From Segetibacter aerophilus (GTDB lineage Bacteria; Bacteroidota; Bacteroidia; Chitinophagales; Chitinophagaceae), in NCBI RefSeq assembly GCF_007991655.1, contig NZ_BJYT01000014.1:1-64000 (forward strand): a stretch of DNA of 64,000 bases. The letters are read 5' to 3'. Below, one piece after another: positions 17,901 through 26,406 of this stretch. Made by a program: the position numbers and the translations under genes. The notes below the pieces were generated by a model. The model ran no database searches and had not been told where the DNA came from. It was given only the letters and a program-made list of their open reading frames with translations. Numbering within the stretch: position 1 is the stretch's first letter; every line of letters starts with the position of its first letter.

Positions 17901-20444
17901 AAGTGCTATTCTTTGCCCATTCATGACCAGAAGGGAATTTACAACGAACACTTCTCCGTTCAGTGCATCGAGGTTTAATTCAGGAACATTCGCTGTTATC
18001 TTTCCGCGGTAAAAAATGGCATTTGGAGTAAGGTGTAAGGGAAGCGTTTTAATGCTATCGATGTCAGCATTAACGACAAAACCAGGTAGTTTACCCCCTA
18101 TGTTTCCTTCGGCTTGCAAGGCAAAATGAATGTTAGGATCCTGCATAGCAGCATCAGCAGTAAATTTTTGATCAGCAATAGAGGCGTTTAAAGACAAACC
18201 CGTGTAAGTGTATTTCTTAACTTCTGCTGAAACAATGTTTCCTTTAATTTTTGCGTTTGCATTGTCAGGATTAAACCCTTTACCACTTATAGTAAAGTTT
18301 GCAGATATAGCTCCAACATTCTGCGGCTGCTGCATTATGGCCCCCAGATTTAATGCAGTTGTTGAAATGACAGCATTATACCTTGCATTATTTTTATCTG
18401 TTGCATTGCTGATCTTCCCATTAAGTTTAGCTGAACCGAGAGAGGTGTTTACAGCAAGATCGGTTGCTAAATTTTTCATCCCTCCTTTGATCCTTCCTCG
18501 CAACGCAATTGTTTCCGGTATAGTGATATTTTTTGGAATGGTGCCGGCAGGACTTAGCGCCATTATTTCACCTCTTGTTGTGTTAAACCTATTGATGCTG
18601 ATGTCAGCATATACATTATTAGGGTCAGCAGCATTATCAACTGTTCCTGATAGATCTATATTGGTATTTCGCGAATCTCTAAATTGAAGATTATTTATTT
18701 CAAGATGCCTCATTCCTCCCCTCAATCTTCCGTTCAGGTTCATTACTTCCGGAAGACTTACTCCTTTAGGAAGAGTGCCGGCAGGAACTAATGAAACAAT
18801 ATCACTCCTGCTTGTAGTGAACTTCCTGATGTTAAGATCGGCTGAAGCATTCTTACTATCCATTCCATTATTGACAAAACCAGCTACATCAATGCTTGTG
18901 TTATTTAAACCTCTAAATTGGAAATTCTGAATATTAAGTCTGTTGAGACTACCCTTCATACGGGTATTAAAATAAATCTTGCTAGCAGGGTTTCTAAATG
19001 CCGGCTGACCAGCCAATGTTGGAACAAAAGTGAGAATATCTTTTACCTGCAAATAACTATTGTCGATGTTCAAATCAAGTTCAAGTAATCCCATTTGCTT
19101 TTGGATAGCGGCCAATGAAGGATAGCGAATGATGGCGCTCCTTTTAATTTCAGAACCGGGAGTTTGAATAAGTATGTTTTGTAGTGAAGCACCTTTATCT
19201 GTATAAACAACATCTGTTTGAAATTTGTCTAACTGAAAGCCACTTTTTTCTCTCATATGACCTTCTACGATGTTGGTTGCAATAGTATCATTATGGAAAA
19301 GAAAATTATCTGCGTGGAGTGTAAGATCTTTTAGAGCCAGGTGAGCAAAATCCATCCCTCTACCTATTCTGGGCTTAGTGTCATCATCAAAGGCAAAATT
19401 ATTATCGTCGAAACGAATGGATGCTATTGTAAACTTCCATGGCAACGGTTGAGTGGCAGTAGAAACAGCTTCTTTGTTTTCATTTGTAAGTTGAACTACA
19501 GAAGGAGTGTTAGCTTTCCCCATTCTGAAAAAACCATCCAAATTGTTCAATTGTACGTCTTTTAATGCAATCACAGAATTCTTAAGATCGAAGCTTTCAG
19601 GATGGATATTAAAATTTTTCAAAGCAAGGCGAGTCGACATAGCGGACACAGCATTGCTGTAGCTAATGTCCAAATCACTTAAAAGAATTTCTTTGTTAGT
19701 AAAGTTTAAGAATTTCGGAGCTTCATTTTTTACTTCAGGCCTTGGATTATCTACCACTGTTGTGACCGCTATAGGCTGGGTTTGGTCTATGCGGCCTCTT
19801 ACACCATTCACTACAATACTCGGCACATCATAACGAAGATTAGTAGGATCAAATGTGTTAATTCGGGTATCAAAATGGTTAAGATAAACGTCAACATCAT
19901 TTCCCGTAACAACATCCAGGTAAACAACGCGAGTCTTATCAACAATAATTTTTTCTATAGCCATTTTCATGGCAGCAGTATCCTTTTCAACTGTTGTATC
20001 AACAGGCGAGGCAAAGGCGTCTACGATAAACTGGAAATTAAAAGTGGTGTCAGGAAGCTGTCTCTTTATCTTGGTCGTAATTCCGTTTAGGTTTATTTCA
20101 TTGATTTGAATTTGTTTGCTCAACAGCTTGAACATGTCAATGTCAACCTTCAACTGGTTTCCTGCAACCAAAGTATCCTTAGTTCTGTCTTCAATATAAA
20201 CGCCTTGTAAAACAATCATCTTCGGGAACTCGATATCAAGCCCCTTAATTTCAACCCTTGTTTTAAGTTTATTTGATAAGAAAGAAACAGCCTTTTTCCT
20301 GGCGAAATTTTGTACCGGTGCTGTTTGAATTAAAATCAGGATTAGGACAATTAGTCCTATCAGGGAAAGTAAAAAAATCGCGAAACCACGTCCTATTTTT
20401 GCAAGAATCGATCTTTTGTGGGTGGGGGTAGTAGTTTGTTGCAT
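14976..20444 (-). CDS. tamB: TamB: translocation/assembly module inner-membrane protein
   Basis: An 1822-residue protein. One N-terminal membrane anchor (residues ~13-38, GFAIFLLSLIGLIVLILILI) is followed by an AsmA-like start (FLSNKLKTRVEIKGLDIEFP). A very long beta-rich repeat body follows, with near-duplicate blocks around residues 510-640 (e.g. VAGFVNNGMDSKNASADL versus SGTVDNAADPNNVYADI). The C-terminal TamB domain (~1380-1690) includes GSYTIEEGGYELSFNFLRRKF. A Lys/Glu-rich tail ends it. Members bridge the periplasm as a hydrophobic groove for lipid or OMP transport. It is the first gene of tamB-tamL-DUF4286. Confidence 0.93.
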   Translation of the reverse strand: MQQTTTPTHKRSILAKIGRGFAIFLLSLIGLIVLILILIQTAPVQNFARKKAVSFLSNKLKTRVEIKGLDIEFPKMIVLQGVYIEDRTKDTLVAGNQLKVDIDMFKLLSKQIQINEINLNGITTKIKRQLPDTTFNFQFIVDAFASPVDTTVEKDTAAMKMAIEKIIVDKTRVVYLDVVTGNDVDVYLNHFDTRINTFDPTNLRYDVPSIVVNGVRGRIDQTQPIAVTTVVDNPRPEVKNEAPKFLNFTNKEILLSDLDISYSNAVSAMSTRLALKNFNIHPESFDLKNSVIALKDVQLNNLDGFFRMGKANTPSVVQLTNENKEAVSTATQPLPWKFTIASIRFDDNNFAFDDDTKPRIGRGMDFAHLALKDLTLHADNFLFHNDTIATNIVEGHMREKSGFQLDKFQTDVVYTDKGASLQNILIQTPGSEIKRSAIIRYPSLAAIQKQMGLLELDLNIDNSYLQVKDILTFVPTLAGQPAFRNPASKIYFNTRMKGSLNRLNIQNFQFRGLNNTSIDVAGFVNNGMDSKNASADLNIRKFTTSRSDIVSLVPAGTLPKGVSLPEVMNLNGRLRGGMRHLEINNLQFRDSRNTNIDLSGTVDNAADPNNVYADISINRFNTTRGEIMALSPAGTIPKNITIPETIALRGRIKGGMKNLATDLAVNTSLGSAKLNGKISNATDKNNARYNAVISTTALNLGAIMQQPQNVGAISANFTISGKGFNPDNANAKIKGNIVSAEVKKYTYTGLSLNASIADQKFTADAAMQDPNIHFALQAEGNIGGKLPGFVVNADIDSIKTLPLHLTPNAIFYRGKITANVPELNLDALNGEVFVVNSLLVMNGQRIALDSLSVIASNVNNQQTVALKTDFVNAVIQGQYKLQQLGDIMMETIQPYYAINTTGAPLKAVDPYNFSINANVIDHPTLHAFVPDLKRFDGIALVSNFSSSEGWNANITAPNILYGTNAINNLSLNAVGRDSSLNIVTNVNQISNGGSIALYGTRLTATLANNRINFGLSIKDKVAKDKYRLAGVFAQEPNNIYAVSLRPDSLMLNYDAWSISPDNLIRFGSTLVNARNFDLSQNNQHLIINSLNTAPDSPLQVAFTNFRVATLTAFVQSDTLLVDGLLNGNVQVRDMLKQPNFTTDLTLNNLAVKKDTIGDVNIKVNNNTQNVFATNVTITGKGNDVSLTGNYYMKPANNSNFDFNLNIRQLPFKTIEAASMGAINQSTGNLTGAVAINGTTKAPNIDGGINFNQTGFNVVMLGSYFKIDGETIKVNNQGIAFNTFTIKDSADNSLVVDGLAGTSNFINYNLNLTVKARNFRAINTTKRQNSLYYGKLFLNTNISIKGTEAAPVVDGSLRVNEGTDLSIVLPQAEPGVVDRQGIIEFVDMDAPENDSIFKQTLATYDSSFNKTAITGMNVSVNMEVVKEANFNVIIDEANGDFLNLKGTAVLNGGIDPSGKITMTGSYTIEEGGYELSFNFLRRKFAIEKGSKITWTGEPTTADIDVTAIYVANTSPMELVSNQIPEGQKGYYQQKLPFQVRLMVKGELMQPVLTFDIALPTENNARVSNEVLTTVTTRLDQIKTEPSELNKQVFALLLLNRFVAENPFATSGGGGGFNAASFAKQSVSKLLTEQLNNLAGDLIAGVDISFDVNTAEDYSTGERRDRTDFNVALSKRLLNDRLKVTVGSNYELEGPSQGNQSGSNVIGNVTVDYFLTQDGKYLLRGYRKNDYEAVVEGFVVETGLKFIISVDYEKFKDIFIDRKKRRQQRREQKEREEALKSSEKATTANDSIPVESSPITFEKVLIADDRKTVSATEKDSTDAN

Positions 20445-20782
20445 ACGCCTTCATCATCTTTAATCTGCTAATAAAACTTTAATTAGTCAAAAGACGCACC
20501 AAACGATTTTCCTTTATAGGTTTTTGTTTTTCAAAGAGATATGAAGATTTTTTAATGCAATTTTCCCTCTGGTGTAGAAATTATTCCTCACGCAAAAAGC
20601 ATAAATTTAGAAAGTAAGAAGGATGTTATGGAGACTCTACTAATAGGCGTGTAAGTAAACTTTTACTGAATATCTTGGTGGCTCTAATCGAGTTGTATAG
20701 AACCACGAGTATTAGAGTCGGAGGTATTTAGACAACATTTGCGTTGAAAAAAATTTATCCGAATGGCCGAGCTTGTTTTTGT
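20445..20782. other. Intergenic region upstream of tamB, no gene seen
   Basis: AT-rich sequence between the tamB start and the end of a small lipoprotein gene. I found no credible gene, strong hairpin or repeat, and no exact TAnnTTTG box for tamB. Confidence 0.4.
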
Positions 20783-20950
20783 CTATTTCCTGACTTTTCC
20801 AATTAGCCATAATACCAACGCAACTATTAAAACCACTACAATAACGCCTACCCACATTCCTGCTTTAAAAATTCCTCCAATAGCTTCACAGCTGGATAAT
20901 AGGCTAACCGCAAAAGCAAGAACCGTAAATAACAAAAGACTCTTTCTCAT
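20783..20950 (-). CDS. Small 55-residue lipoprotein with a C-terminal membrane segment
   Basis: Reading from ATG at 20950: MRKSLLLFTVLAFAVSLLSS, then a lipobox Cys at residue 21 (LLSSCEAIGG). A second hydrophobic stretch, residues 32-51, follows (MWVGVIVVVLIVALVLWLIG) and a basic end KVRK. The arrangement of lipobox, SCEAIGGIFKAG and one membrane helix resembles short Bacteroidota proteins that databases sometimes label phosphatidate cytidylyltransferase, which is impossible at this size. The function is unknown. It probably escapes default gene callers. Confidence 0.7.
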   Translation of the reverse strand: MRKSLLLFTVLAFAVSLLSSCEAIGGIFKAGMWVGVIVVVLIVALVLWLIGKVRK

Positions 20951-21136
20951 AACACTATTTTAAAATCGTTTAAATTATATCAATACCTCACAACTACTTA
21001 TTCGTGTTTATTCATCTGTAAATTTGACAAGGGGAATTTCAAGAAAAAGTTCCGTTACATCTTAGCTACTTGCAGTTCTACCCTTCATTTTAAACTTACT
21101 GTAATACAAAGTAAAAAGTAGTGCCAAACTTTATCA

Positions 21137-21397
21137 TCAAGCTTTCCTGTATTTAAACTTTAGTACGAGAATAAAAAGATTGAGCAAAACAGAGAAGCTA
21201 TTTGTAACTATAATCGGCCAATCTTCTCGCAGAATGCCATAGACTACCCATAGTATTATTCCGATTAACAAAGAAAAAAACATGGTCATTGATAAGTCCT
21301 CCACCTTTTTTTCCTTTATGATCTTTACCAATTGCGGAAGAAGGGAGGCAGATGTAAATATGCCTGCTACAATTCCGATAACACCAACTGTACTCAA
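21137..21397 (-). CDS. SemiSWEET sugar transporter
   Basis: An 86-residue three-helix half-transporter. The PQ-loop motif TSASLLPQLVKIIKEKKVEDLSMTMF in helix 1 and WVVYGILREDWPIIVTNSFSVLLN later are typical of SemiSWEETs, which dimerise to pass disaccharides or glucose across the inner membrane. The start codon appears to be TTG (21397); no in-frame ATG lies nearby upstream. It is a single gene with no obvious sugar-use neighbours. Confidence 0.9.
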   Translation of the reverse strand: MSTVGVIGIVAGIFTSASLLPQLVKIIKEKKVEDLSMTMFFSLLIGIILWVVYGILREDWPIIVTNSFSVLLNLFILVLKFKYRKA

Positions 21398-21796
21398 TGC
21401 TTTAACTTTTAAATGAATGCACTATTGTCTCCTGCCAGATTTCACATCTTGCTAAATCTCTTGTCACTTAAACCTCTTCAACCTATGTATACTTCGCGGC
21501 AAAAACAATAAATATTTGAAAAGGGATAGAAGGCAAAAAAGAAAGGTCTGAAATATTAAAAAGTGTTATAGTAAAAAGTGTGTGCCATGGATTAAAAAGG
21601 ATAAGATTTTCGGACAAAGGAGATGCATAAAAACCGGCTCTTCCGTGGGAAAATTATTCCACAAAATATACATAACTCCTTTGTAATGTAGGCTTTATTA
21701 ATACTTACGCTCTATTTCGATGTGGCATTATTTTTTTTAAAATCTATAATTACAAAGCATTAAAAAAATATTTTTTACCATTAAAAACCGTTTATT
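21398..21796. other. Intergenic region between SemiSWEET and YtxH genes
   Basis: AT-rich, carrying the divergent promoters. No gene or repeat copy was found. GTGGGAA/TTCCAC at about 21647-21664 could form a weak hairpin. Confidence 0.4.
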
Positions 21797-22189
21797 ATGA
21801 ACTCAGGATCAAAAGTTTTATTAGGAGTTTTAGCTGGTGCCGCTACCGGTGCTATTTTGGGAGTTTTATTTGCTCCTGATAAAGGAGATGAAACAAGAAG
21901 ACGTATATCTGAAGGTAGCAGAGATGTTACAGAAAATTTGAAAACTAAGTTTGGAGAATTCGTTGACGGTCTTGCTGACAGATATGAAACAGTTAAAGAA
22001 AGCGCAACAGACCTTCTAGACCAGGGAAGACAAAAAGCAAATAGTGTTGTTAGCGCGTTGAAATCTGAAGCGGGTGATGTTGCTTCCAAAGCATCAGGTG
22101 CGGCAGGAGCAGCCTCAGGTGGCGCAGCAGGAGCAGCAGCCGGTGCTAGAGCAGGTGCAGAAGCTGGAAGTGGTTTTAACCAAATATAA
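21797..22189 (+). CDS. YtxH domain protein
   Basis: A 130-residue protein. A hydrophobic Gly/Ala N-terminus (KVLLGVLAGAATGAILGVLFAPDKG) matches the YtxH membrane segment and its PxxG end. An amphipathic helical middle follows (residues ~30-95) and then a Gly/Ala tail (SGAAGAASGGAAGAAAGARA). YtxH proteins are small envelope or stress proteins of unknown biochemistry. It heads a tight trio with a holin-like protein and a coiled membrane-associated protein. Confidence 0.88.
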   Translation: MNSGSKVLLGVLAGAATGAILGVLFAPDKGDETRRRISEGSRDVTENLKTKFGEFVDGLADRYETVKESATDLLDQGRQKANSVVSALKSEAGDVASKASGAAGAASGGAAGAAAGARAGAEAGSGFNQI

Positions 22190-22241
22190 AAGTATCAACA
22201 GTTGGAATTAACAGGTCTCCGGCGATTATTAAAAAACAGCT

Positions 22242-22586
22242 ATGAGTAAGCAGCCCACTTTAACCTTAATAGAGTCAGTATTTAGCCAGTCGAAAGATTA
22301 TATAGATAACCGGCTCGAGTTGTACAAGTTGAAAATGATTGATAAAACCTCTTCGGTTACTTCGTCAATCATTTCTTATGTAGCTCTATTCGTAATATTT
22401 TTTATATTCTTTGTTGTCTTTAATATTGGGATTGCTTTACTAATAGGCGACTTAATAGGCAAAGCTTACTTAGGATTTTTGATACTCGCTGCTATTTACG
22501 GGATCGCCGGAGTTATTCTGTTTTCCAAGAGAGATAAGATTTTCAAGACACCGATTACTAAATTGATTATTGGTAAATTTTTATAA
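22242..22586 (+). CDS. Phage-holin-family (Phage_holin_3_6-like) membrane protein
   Basis: A 114-residue protein: an N-terminal amphipathic helix (ESVFSQSKDYIDNRLELYKLKMIDKTSS) then two membrane helices (residues ~42-66 and ~73-95) joined by IGDLIGKAYL. This is the layout of the holin-superfamily proteins often encoded beside YtxH in Bacteroidota chromosomes. There is no phage context here, so lysis is unlikely and an envelope-stress or scaffold role more plausible. It ends one base before the next gene. Confidence 0.8.
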   Translation: MSKQPTLTLIESVFSQSKDYIDNRLELYKLKMIDKTSSVTSSIISYVALFVIFFIFFVVFNIGIALLIGDLIGKAYLGFLILAAIYGIAGVILFSKRDKIFKTPITKLIIGKFL

Positions 22587-22587
22587 A

Positions 22588-23004
22588 ATGGCAACCACAA
22601 GCAAAATTTCCAATAATGAAGATCTGCGGAAAGCAATCGATGATTTGGAAACCAGGGTAAAGGTTCAAAAACTTGAGATACAGGATACCTATGCACAGGT
22701 GAAAGAAAATTTAAGCCCTAAAAGAGTTGTAAAAAACACTTTTAGCTATGTTGGTGAAACTCCTGAAATCCAAAGAACGTTAGTAAATACTGTTATTGGA
22801 TTCATTTTGGGTTATGCCTCTAAAAAGGCCGTCGAACTTTTATCTGAAAAGTCTCTCGATCGCACCATACACAATATGGTCAATCATCACATCACAAAGA
22901 TCGAAAGTAAAGATCCTGATACTTTGCTTTCTAAGGGTATTTCGTTGCTTAGAAAGCACACCCCTCACGACTCTCCCATCTATCCTTTTGTTCGATATAA
23001 ATAG
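22588..23004 (+). CDS. Hypothetical protein of the YtxH/holin cluster
   Basis: A 138-residue protein starting at the ATG one base after the holin-like stop (MATTSKISNNEDL); an upstream in-frame TTG at 22570 would overlap that gene and is less likely. Residues ~8-40 are predicted helical or coiled (LRKAIDDLETRVKVQKLEIQDTYAQVKENL). A hydrophobic stretch follows at ~68-85 (VNTVIGFILGYASKKAVELL). I do not recognise a family with certainty. Tight spacing suggests a joint function with its two upstream neighbours. Confidence 0.75.
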   Translation: MATTSKISNNEDLRKAIDDLETRVKVQKLEIQDTYAQVKENLSPKRVVKNTFSYVGETPEIQRTLVNTVIGFILGYASKKAVELLSEKSLDRTIHNMVNHHITKIESKDPDTLLSKGISLLRKHTPHDSPIYPFVRYK

Positions 23005-23036
23005 TTTTTATTGCTTAACATAGTCAACTCATTAAC

Positions 23037-23068
23037 AAAAGCCGCTACCATATGTAGCGGCTTTTTTG
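23037..23068 (+). terminator. Intrinsic terminator of the YtxH cluster
   Basis: AAAAGCCGCTA/TAGCGGCTTTT arms with loop CCATATG, then TTTTTT. Confidence 0.85.
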
Positions 23069-23189
23069 TTTACCAAACTTCGCTGTTGCTTAGAGCTTTG
23101 GAGCTTTTAAAGGCCAATTTTAGATAGGGGAAAAATCATTCTTCTTATATTTTTAAGTATAATAAATTGCGTCCTTATAATTCATCTTT

Positions 23190-24224
23190 ATGCATAAGCC
23201 AGTCTTGGTGATTAAATTAGGAACAGCGGTCATCACGGGAGCTGATGGTAAAGCCGACGAGATGATTATATCGAGACTGGCGGAAGAAATTGCAGAACTC
23301 AATACTACTTATAAGGTTGTTTTGGTTTCAAGTGGCGCCGTCGGCAGCGGAAAATCTTTTATTAAAAACTATAAAGGAACACTGATTGAACGAAAGGCCG
23401 CCGCGGCTGTCGGCAATCCAATTCTTATACAGCTATATCATAAGCATTTTTCGATGCACAACCTGGTGGTTGCGCAGGCGCTTTGTGAACGCCATCACTT
23501 CTCTAACCGTTCGCAGTTTCTACAATTAAAGGAGACATTTTACGAATTTTGGGAAAACAATATTATTCCTGTTGTAAACGAAAATGACTTAGTGAGTAAT
23601 GTCGAGCTAAAGTTTTCAGACAACGATGAGCTCTCTACTTTAATTGCCATTGGATTTGATGCTGAGACCCTGGTTATCTGCACGTCTGTTGGTGGCTTTC
23701 TTGATGATAATAAAGCCATTATTCGTTCAGTTGAAAATATTGACAATACAATTCTTGGATACGTAAACTCAGAAAAAAGCGCTGTCGGCCTTGGGGGGAT
23801 GGTTTCAAAACTAACTTTTACAAGGCTTGCCACCTCTTTGGGAATTCAGGTTATCATGACTGGTTTGAACCAGGAGAATGCCTTAAAAGAATCAATGGCA
23901 GGAAATAGCGGAACAATATTTAAACCGAAAAAGTCAAATTTAAAAGCCCGGCAGAAATGGTTGGCTAGTGGTTCAATAACACTGGGTAGTTTGCTGGTTG
24001 ATAAGGGAGCCGAAAAAGCTTTACACGAACGAAAGAGCCTGCTTACTGTAGGCGTAAAAGATGTGAAAGGTATTTTTTCTGCAGGTGAAGTAGTGCAGCT
24101 TATCAATGAAGAAGAAACCATTATAGGTGTAGCCAAAGTAAAACTGGATGCGGCGCAAATGGCAGAACAGGTTTCTAAAAAACATGCACTCGCAGCACAT
24201 TGTGATGATATCGTTTTGTTCTAG
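23190..24224 (+). CDS. proB: Glutamate 5-kinase
   Basis: A 344-residue enzyme for the first step of proline synthesis, phosphorylating glutamate. The amino acid kinase domain spans ~1-250 with VLVIKLGTAVITG, VLVSSGAVGSGK, VNENDLVSN and GLGGMVSKL. A shorter PUA-like C-terminal domain covers ~262-344 (WLASGSITLGSLLVDKGAEKAL). It precedes proA by 145 bases on the same strand. A dispersed repeat copy lies in that gap. Confidence 0.95.
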   Translation: MHKPVLVIKLGTAVITGADGKADEMIISRLAEEIAELNTTYKVVLVSSGAVGSGKSFIKNYKGTLIERKAAAAVGNPILIQLYHKHFSMHNLVVAQALCERHHFSNRSQFLQLKETFYEFWENNIIPVVNENDLVSNVELKFSDNDELSTLIAIGFDAETLVICTSVGGFLDDNKAIIRSVENIDNTILGYVNSEKSAVGLGGMVSKLTFTRLATSLGIQVIMTGLNQENALKESMAGNSGTIFKPKKSNLKARQKWLASGSITLGSLLVDKGAEKALHERKSLLTVGVKDVKGIFSAGEVVQLINEEETIIGVAKVKLDAAQMAEQVSKKHALAAHCDDIVLF

Positions 24225-24309
24225 CCGTTTTACTTTCTTAGGTAATTGCGCTGTTCTGTTTACTTTTAAATATTAATCAACGTAAAAACAAGTTCAATAA
24301 AATGCTACA

Positions 24310-24334
24310 GTACAAGGGAGCGTCGCAAGAAATG
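24310..24334 (+). repeat. Dispersed intergenic repeat, copy J (variant)
   Basis: GTACAAGGGAGCGTCGCAAG then AAATG, between proB and proA, 35 bases before the proA ATG. The central palindrome is GCGtCGC instead of GTGaCAC, keeping base pairing. Confidence 0.6.
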
Positions 24335-24369
24335 TTGAGCAAGGTTTACAGCCGAATACACAAAAAAAC

Positions 24370-25611
24370 ATGCAATCAATAGAGCCTCTTATAATTAAAA
24401 CATACAAAGCAGCCGCATCTTTAAGAAACGCGACAGATGAACAAGTAATTAAGACTTTAACGACGCTTGCTGATGCTATAGCAGCTAATAAGGAAGCTAT
24501 TGTAAAATCGAACGAAAAAGATGTGGCGAGGCAAGACGCCGGCGACCCGAAAACAGATCGTTTAAGACTGAATGCTGATCGTGTTTTAAATATTGCAAAA
24601 AGCATCAAAAAAGTTGCTCAGCTTCCCAACCCAACTGGTAAACAGTTAGAGCAAAGAACGTTGTATAATGGTTTGCAACTAGAGAAGATAGCGGTGCCGC
24701 TAGGCGTTGTGGGGGCTGTCTATGAGTCACGGCCAAACGTAACTTATGACATAGCAGCGCTATGTATCCGAAGCATGAACGGTTGCATTTTGAAGGGGAG
24801 CAGTGATGCTGAGAACAGTAATCTTGCGGCCATTGAATTGATAAAAAATGCCCTGCAAGAAAATAATATAGACCCTGACTGCGTGACTTTGCTTCCTCCT
24901 GCAAGAGAGTCGGTGCAAGAACTGATGACAGCGACAAAATATGTAGACGTAATAATTCCGCGCGGATCTGAAGGTCTGATACAATTTGTAAGAAAAAACA
25001 GCCTGGTGCCAGTGATAGAAACCGGAGCCGGTGTATGTCATGTATATATTGAGAAAGATGCAAACATTGATAAAGCCGTGAACATTGCGGTGAATGCGAA
25101 AGTAACCCGGCCATCTGTATGTAATGCCGTTGACACTATTGTAGTTGACCGCCAAGTAGCCGGTGAGTTTTTGGGGAAACTTCAGCCATTGTTTACAAAA
25201 CATGCAGTGGAAGTGTTTGCTGATGAGCAAGCTTTCAAACTTTTGGAAGGATATCAAATGCTCCAAAAGGCGAGTGCTGAAGACTTCGGTCGCGAATTTC
25301 TAAGCCTTAAATGCGCAGTGAAAGTCGTGGAAAATATAGATGAAGCTTTGGAACATATTCGGCAGTTTTCGACAAAACACTCAGAAGCCATTGTGTCGGA
25401 GAATAAAGCAAATTGTGAGAGATTTATAAAAGAAGTTGATGCGGCTGTAGTCTATTCAAATGCCTCTACCCGGTTTACTGACGGCGAAGAATTTGGTTTG
25501 GGTGCCGAAATAGGAATTTCTACTCAAAAGCTGCATGCACGTGGTCCATTTGCCCTGGAAAAATTGGTTACGGAAAAATGGATCATCACAGGAGATGGAC
25601 AAATAAGATAG
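24370..25611 (+). CDS. proA: Glutamate-5-semialdehyde dehydrogenase
   Basis: A 413-residue aldehyde dehydrogenase-fold enzyme that reduces glutamyl 5-phosphate with NADPH in proline synthesis. Family segments: PLGVVGAVYESRPNVT, LKGSSDAENSN, IIPRGSEGLIQFVR, VTRPSVCNAVDTIVV with the catalytic Cys at about residue 256, and FGLGAEIGISTQKLHARGPFAL. Length is standard. It follows proB in the usual proBA order. The stop codon touches a 23-bp perfect inverted repeat. Confidence 0.96.
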   Translation: MQSIEPLIIKTYKAAASLRNATDEQVIKTLTTLADAIAANKEAIVKSNEKDVARQDAGDPKTDRLRLNADRVLNIAKSIKKVAQLPNPTGKQLEQRTLYNGLQLEKIAVPLGVVGAVYESRPNVTYDIAALCIRSMNGCILKGSSDAENSNLAAIELIKNALQENNIDPDCVTLLPPARESVQELMTATKYVDVIIPRGSEGLIQFVRKNSLVPVIETGAGVCHVYIEKDANIDKAVNIAVNAKVTRPSVCNAVDTIVVDRQVAGEFLGKLQPLFTKHAVEVFADEQAFKLLEGYQMLQKASAEDFGREFLSLKCAVKVVENIDEALEHIRQFSTKHSEAIVSENKANCERFIKEVDAAVVYSNASTRFTDGEEFGLGAEIGISTQKLHARGPFALEKLVTEKWIITGDGQIR

Positions 25612-25659
25612 GGTATAAATGAAGAAGGGACTGATTTCAGTCCCTTCTTCATTTATACC
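25612..25659. terminator. Bidirectional terminator between proA and DUF1080 gene
   Basis: Perfect 23-bp arms (25612-25634 and 25637-25659, core GAAGAAGGGACTGA) with a TT centre, placed between the convergent proA and DUF1080 genes, starting one base after the proA stop and ending 3 bases before the other stop. Confidence 0.8.
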
Positions 25660-25662
25660 GCC

Positions 25663-26403
25663 TTATAGTTTTCTTATTTTAATATTCTTAAACCATACTT
25701 CTTCGCCATGTTCCTGTAAGGCGATTTTTCCCTTTTTAAAAGTGCCGAAGTCGGGCATTGATTTGAACTTACTGTTAGCCACCATTTTCTTCCAGTTATC
25801 GTCCCACATAGTTGTTGTTACGATCGACACGCCATTAAGAAAAAATTCAAGCTTGCCGTCCTTACACATTATTTCCGCATGGTTCCATTCTTCTGCGGGC
25901 TTTACCGGTTCACTTGACGAAGAGATGAGATCATATAAATCACCGGCGCGGTGTTTAGGAATTTTGGCGTCGGCATGACCTGCATTATCAAGTACCTGCA
26001 TTTCCGGACCTGTCTCATAAGTATTAGCATACTTCGACTTGTCTTCATGCACGTAGAAGATTATGCCGCTGTTGCCTTTTTTAGCCAGCTTCCAATCTAC
26101 TTTCAAATGAAAGTTGTCGTACTCGTCGTTGGTTAAAATATCCTTGCTTTCATTTGCCGGCCAACTCTTTCTATTTGCCACATCTAAGTGTAAGCAGCCA
26201 TCTAAAATGTTCCAGGCATTACCAACAGCGTTATATCCGTAACTATGCCAACCACTAGTCGTCTTGCCATCAAACAAAAGCTTCCAGCCTTCATTTTTTT
26301 CCTGGGTTGATAGAGTATTGTCCTGCATCTTGTTTGACGTATTCTGAGCTGAAGCCTGAGTAAGTAAAAGAATTACAGATAGGATTAAAAAAGCACTCTT
26401 CAT
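25663..26403 (-). CDS. DUF1080 / 3-keto-disaccharide hydrolase family secreted protein
   Basis: A 246-residue protein with a Sec signal (FLILSVILLLTQASAQ). Its mature part is a concanavalin-like beta-sandwich of the DUF1080 family: EGWKLLFDGKTTSGWHSYG, KSKDILTNDEYDNFHLKVDWKL (partial), GNSGIIFYVHE, EWNHAEIMCKDGKLEFFLNG, and ALQEHGEEVWFKNIKIRKL. The family (PF06439) includes enzymes that cleave 3-keto-glycosides. It is the last gene of a leftward set with a cytochrome c and a TIM-barrel isomerase, across the promoter gap from a GMC oxidase. A hydrolase role on oxidised glycosides is inferred from this context. Confidence 0.87.
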   Translation of the reverse strand: MKSAFLILSVILLLTQASAQNTSNKMQDNTLSTQEKNEGWKLLFDGKTTSGWHSYGYNAVGNAWNILDGCLHLDVANRKSWPANESKDILTNDEYDNFHLKVDWKLAKKGNSGIIFYVHEDKSKYANTYETGPEMQVLDNAGHADAKIPKHRAGDLYDLISSSSEPVKPAEEWNHAEIMCKDGKLEFFLNGVSIVTTTMWDDNWKKMVANSKFKSMPDFGTFKKGKIALQEHGEEVWFKNIKIRKL

Positions 26404-26406
26404 CGT

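Noticed and set aside
20679-20719. CTCTAAT/ATTAGAG pairing upstream of the small lipoprotein gene end as a terminator
   Set aside because: The arms are short with a long loop and no T run follows.
22570-22590. TTG start at 22570 for the third gene of the YtxH cluster
   Set aside because: It would overlap the upstream gene; an ATG one base after that stop is the better start.
21797-23004. Prophage remnant suggested by the holin-type protein
   Set aside because: No other phage genes, integrase or attachment repeats are near, and the YtxH neighbourhood is typical of chromosomes.
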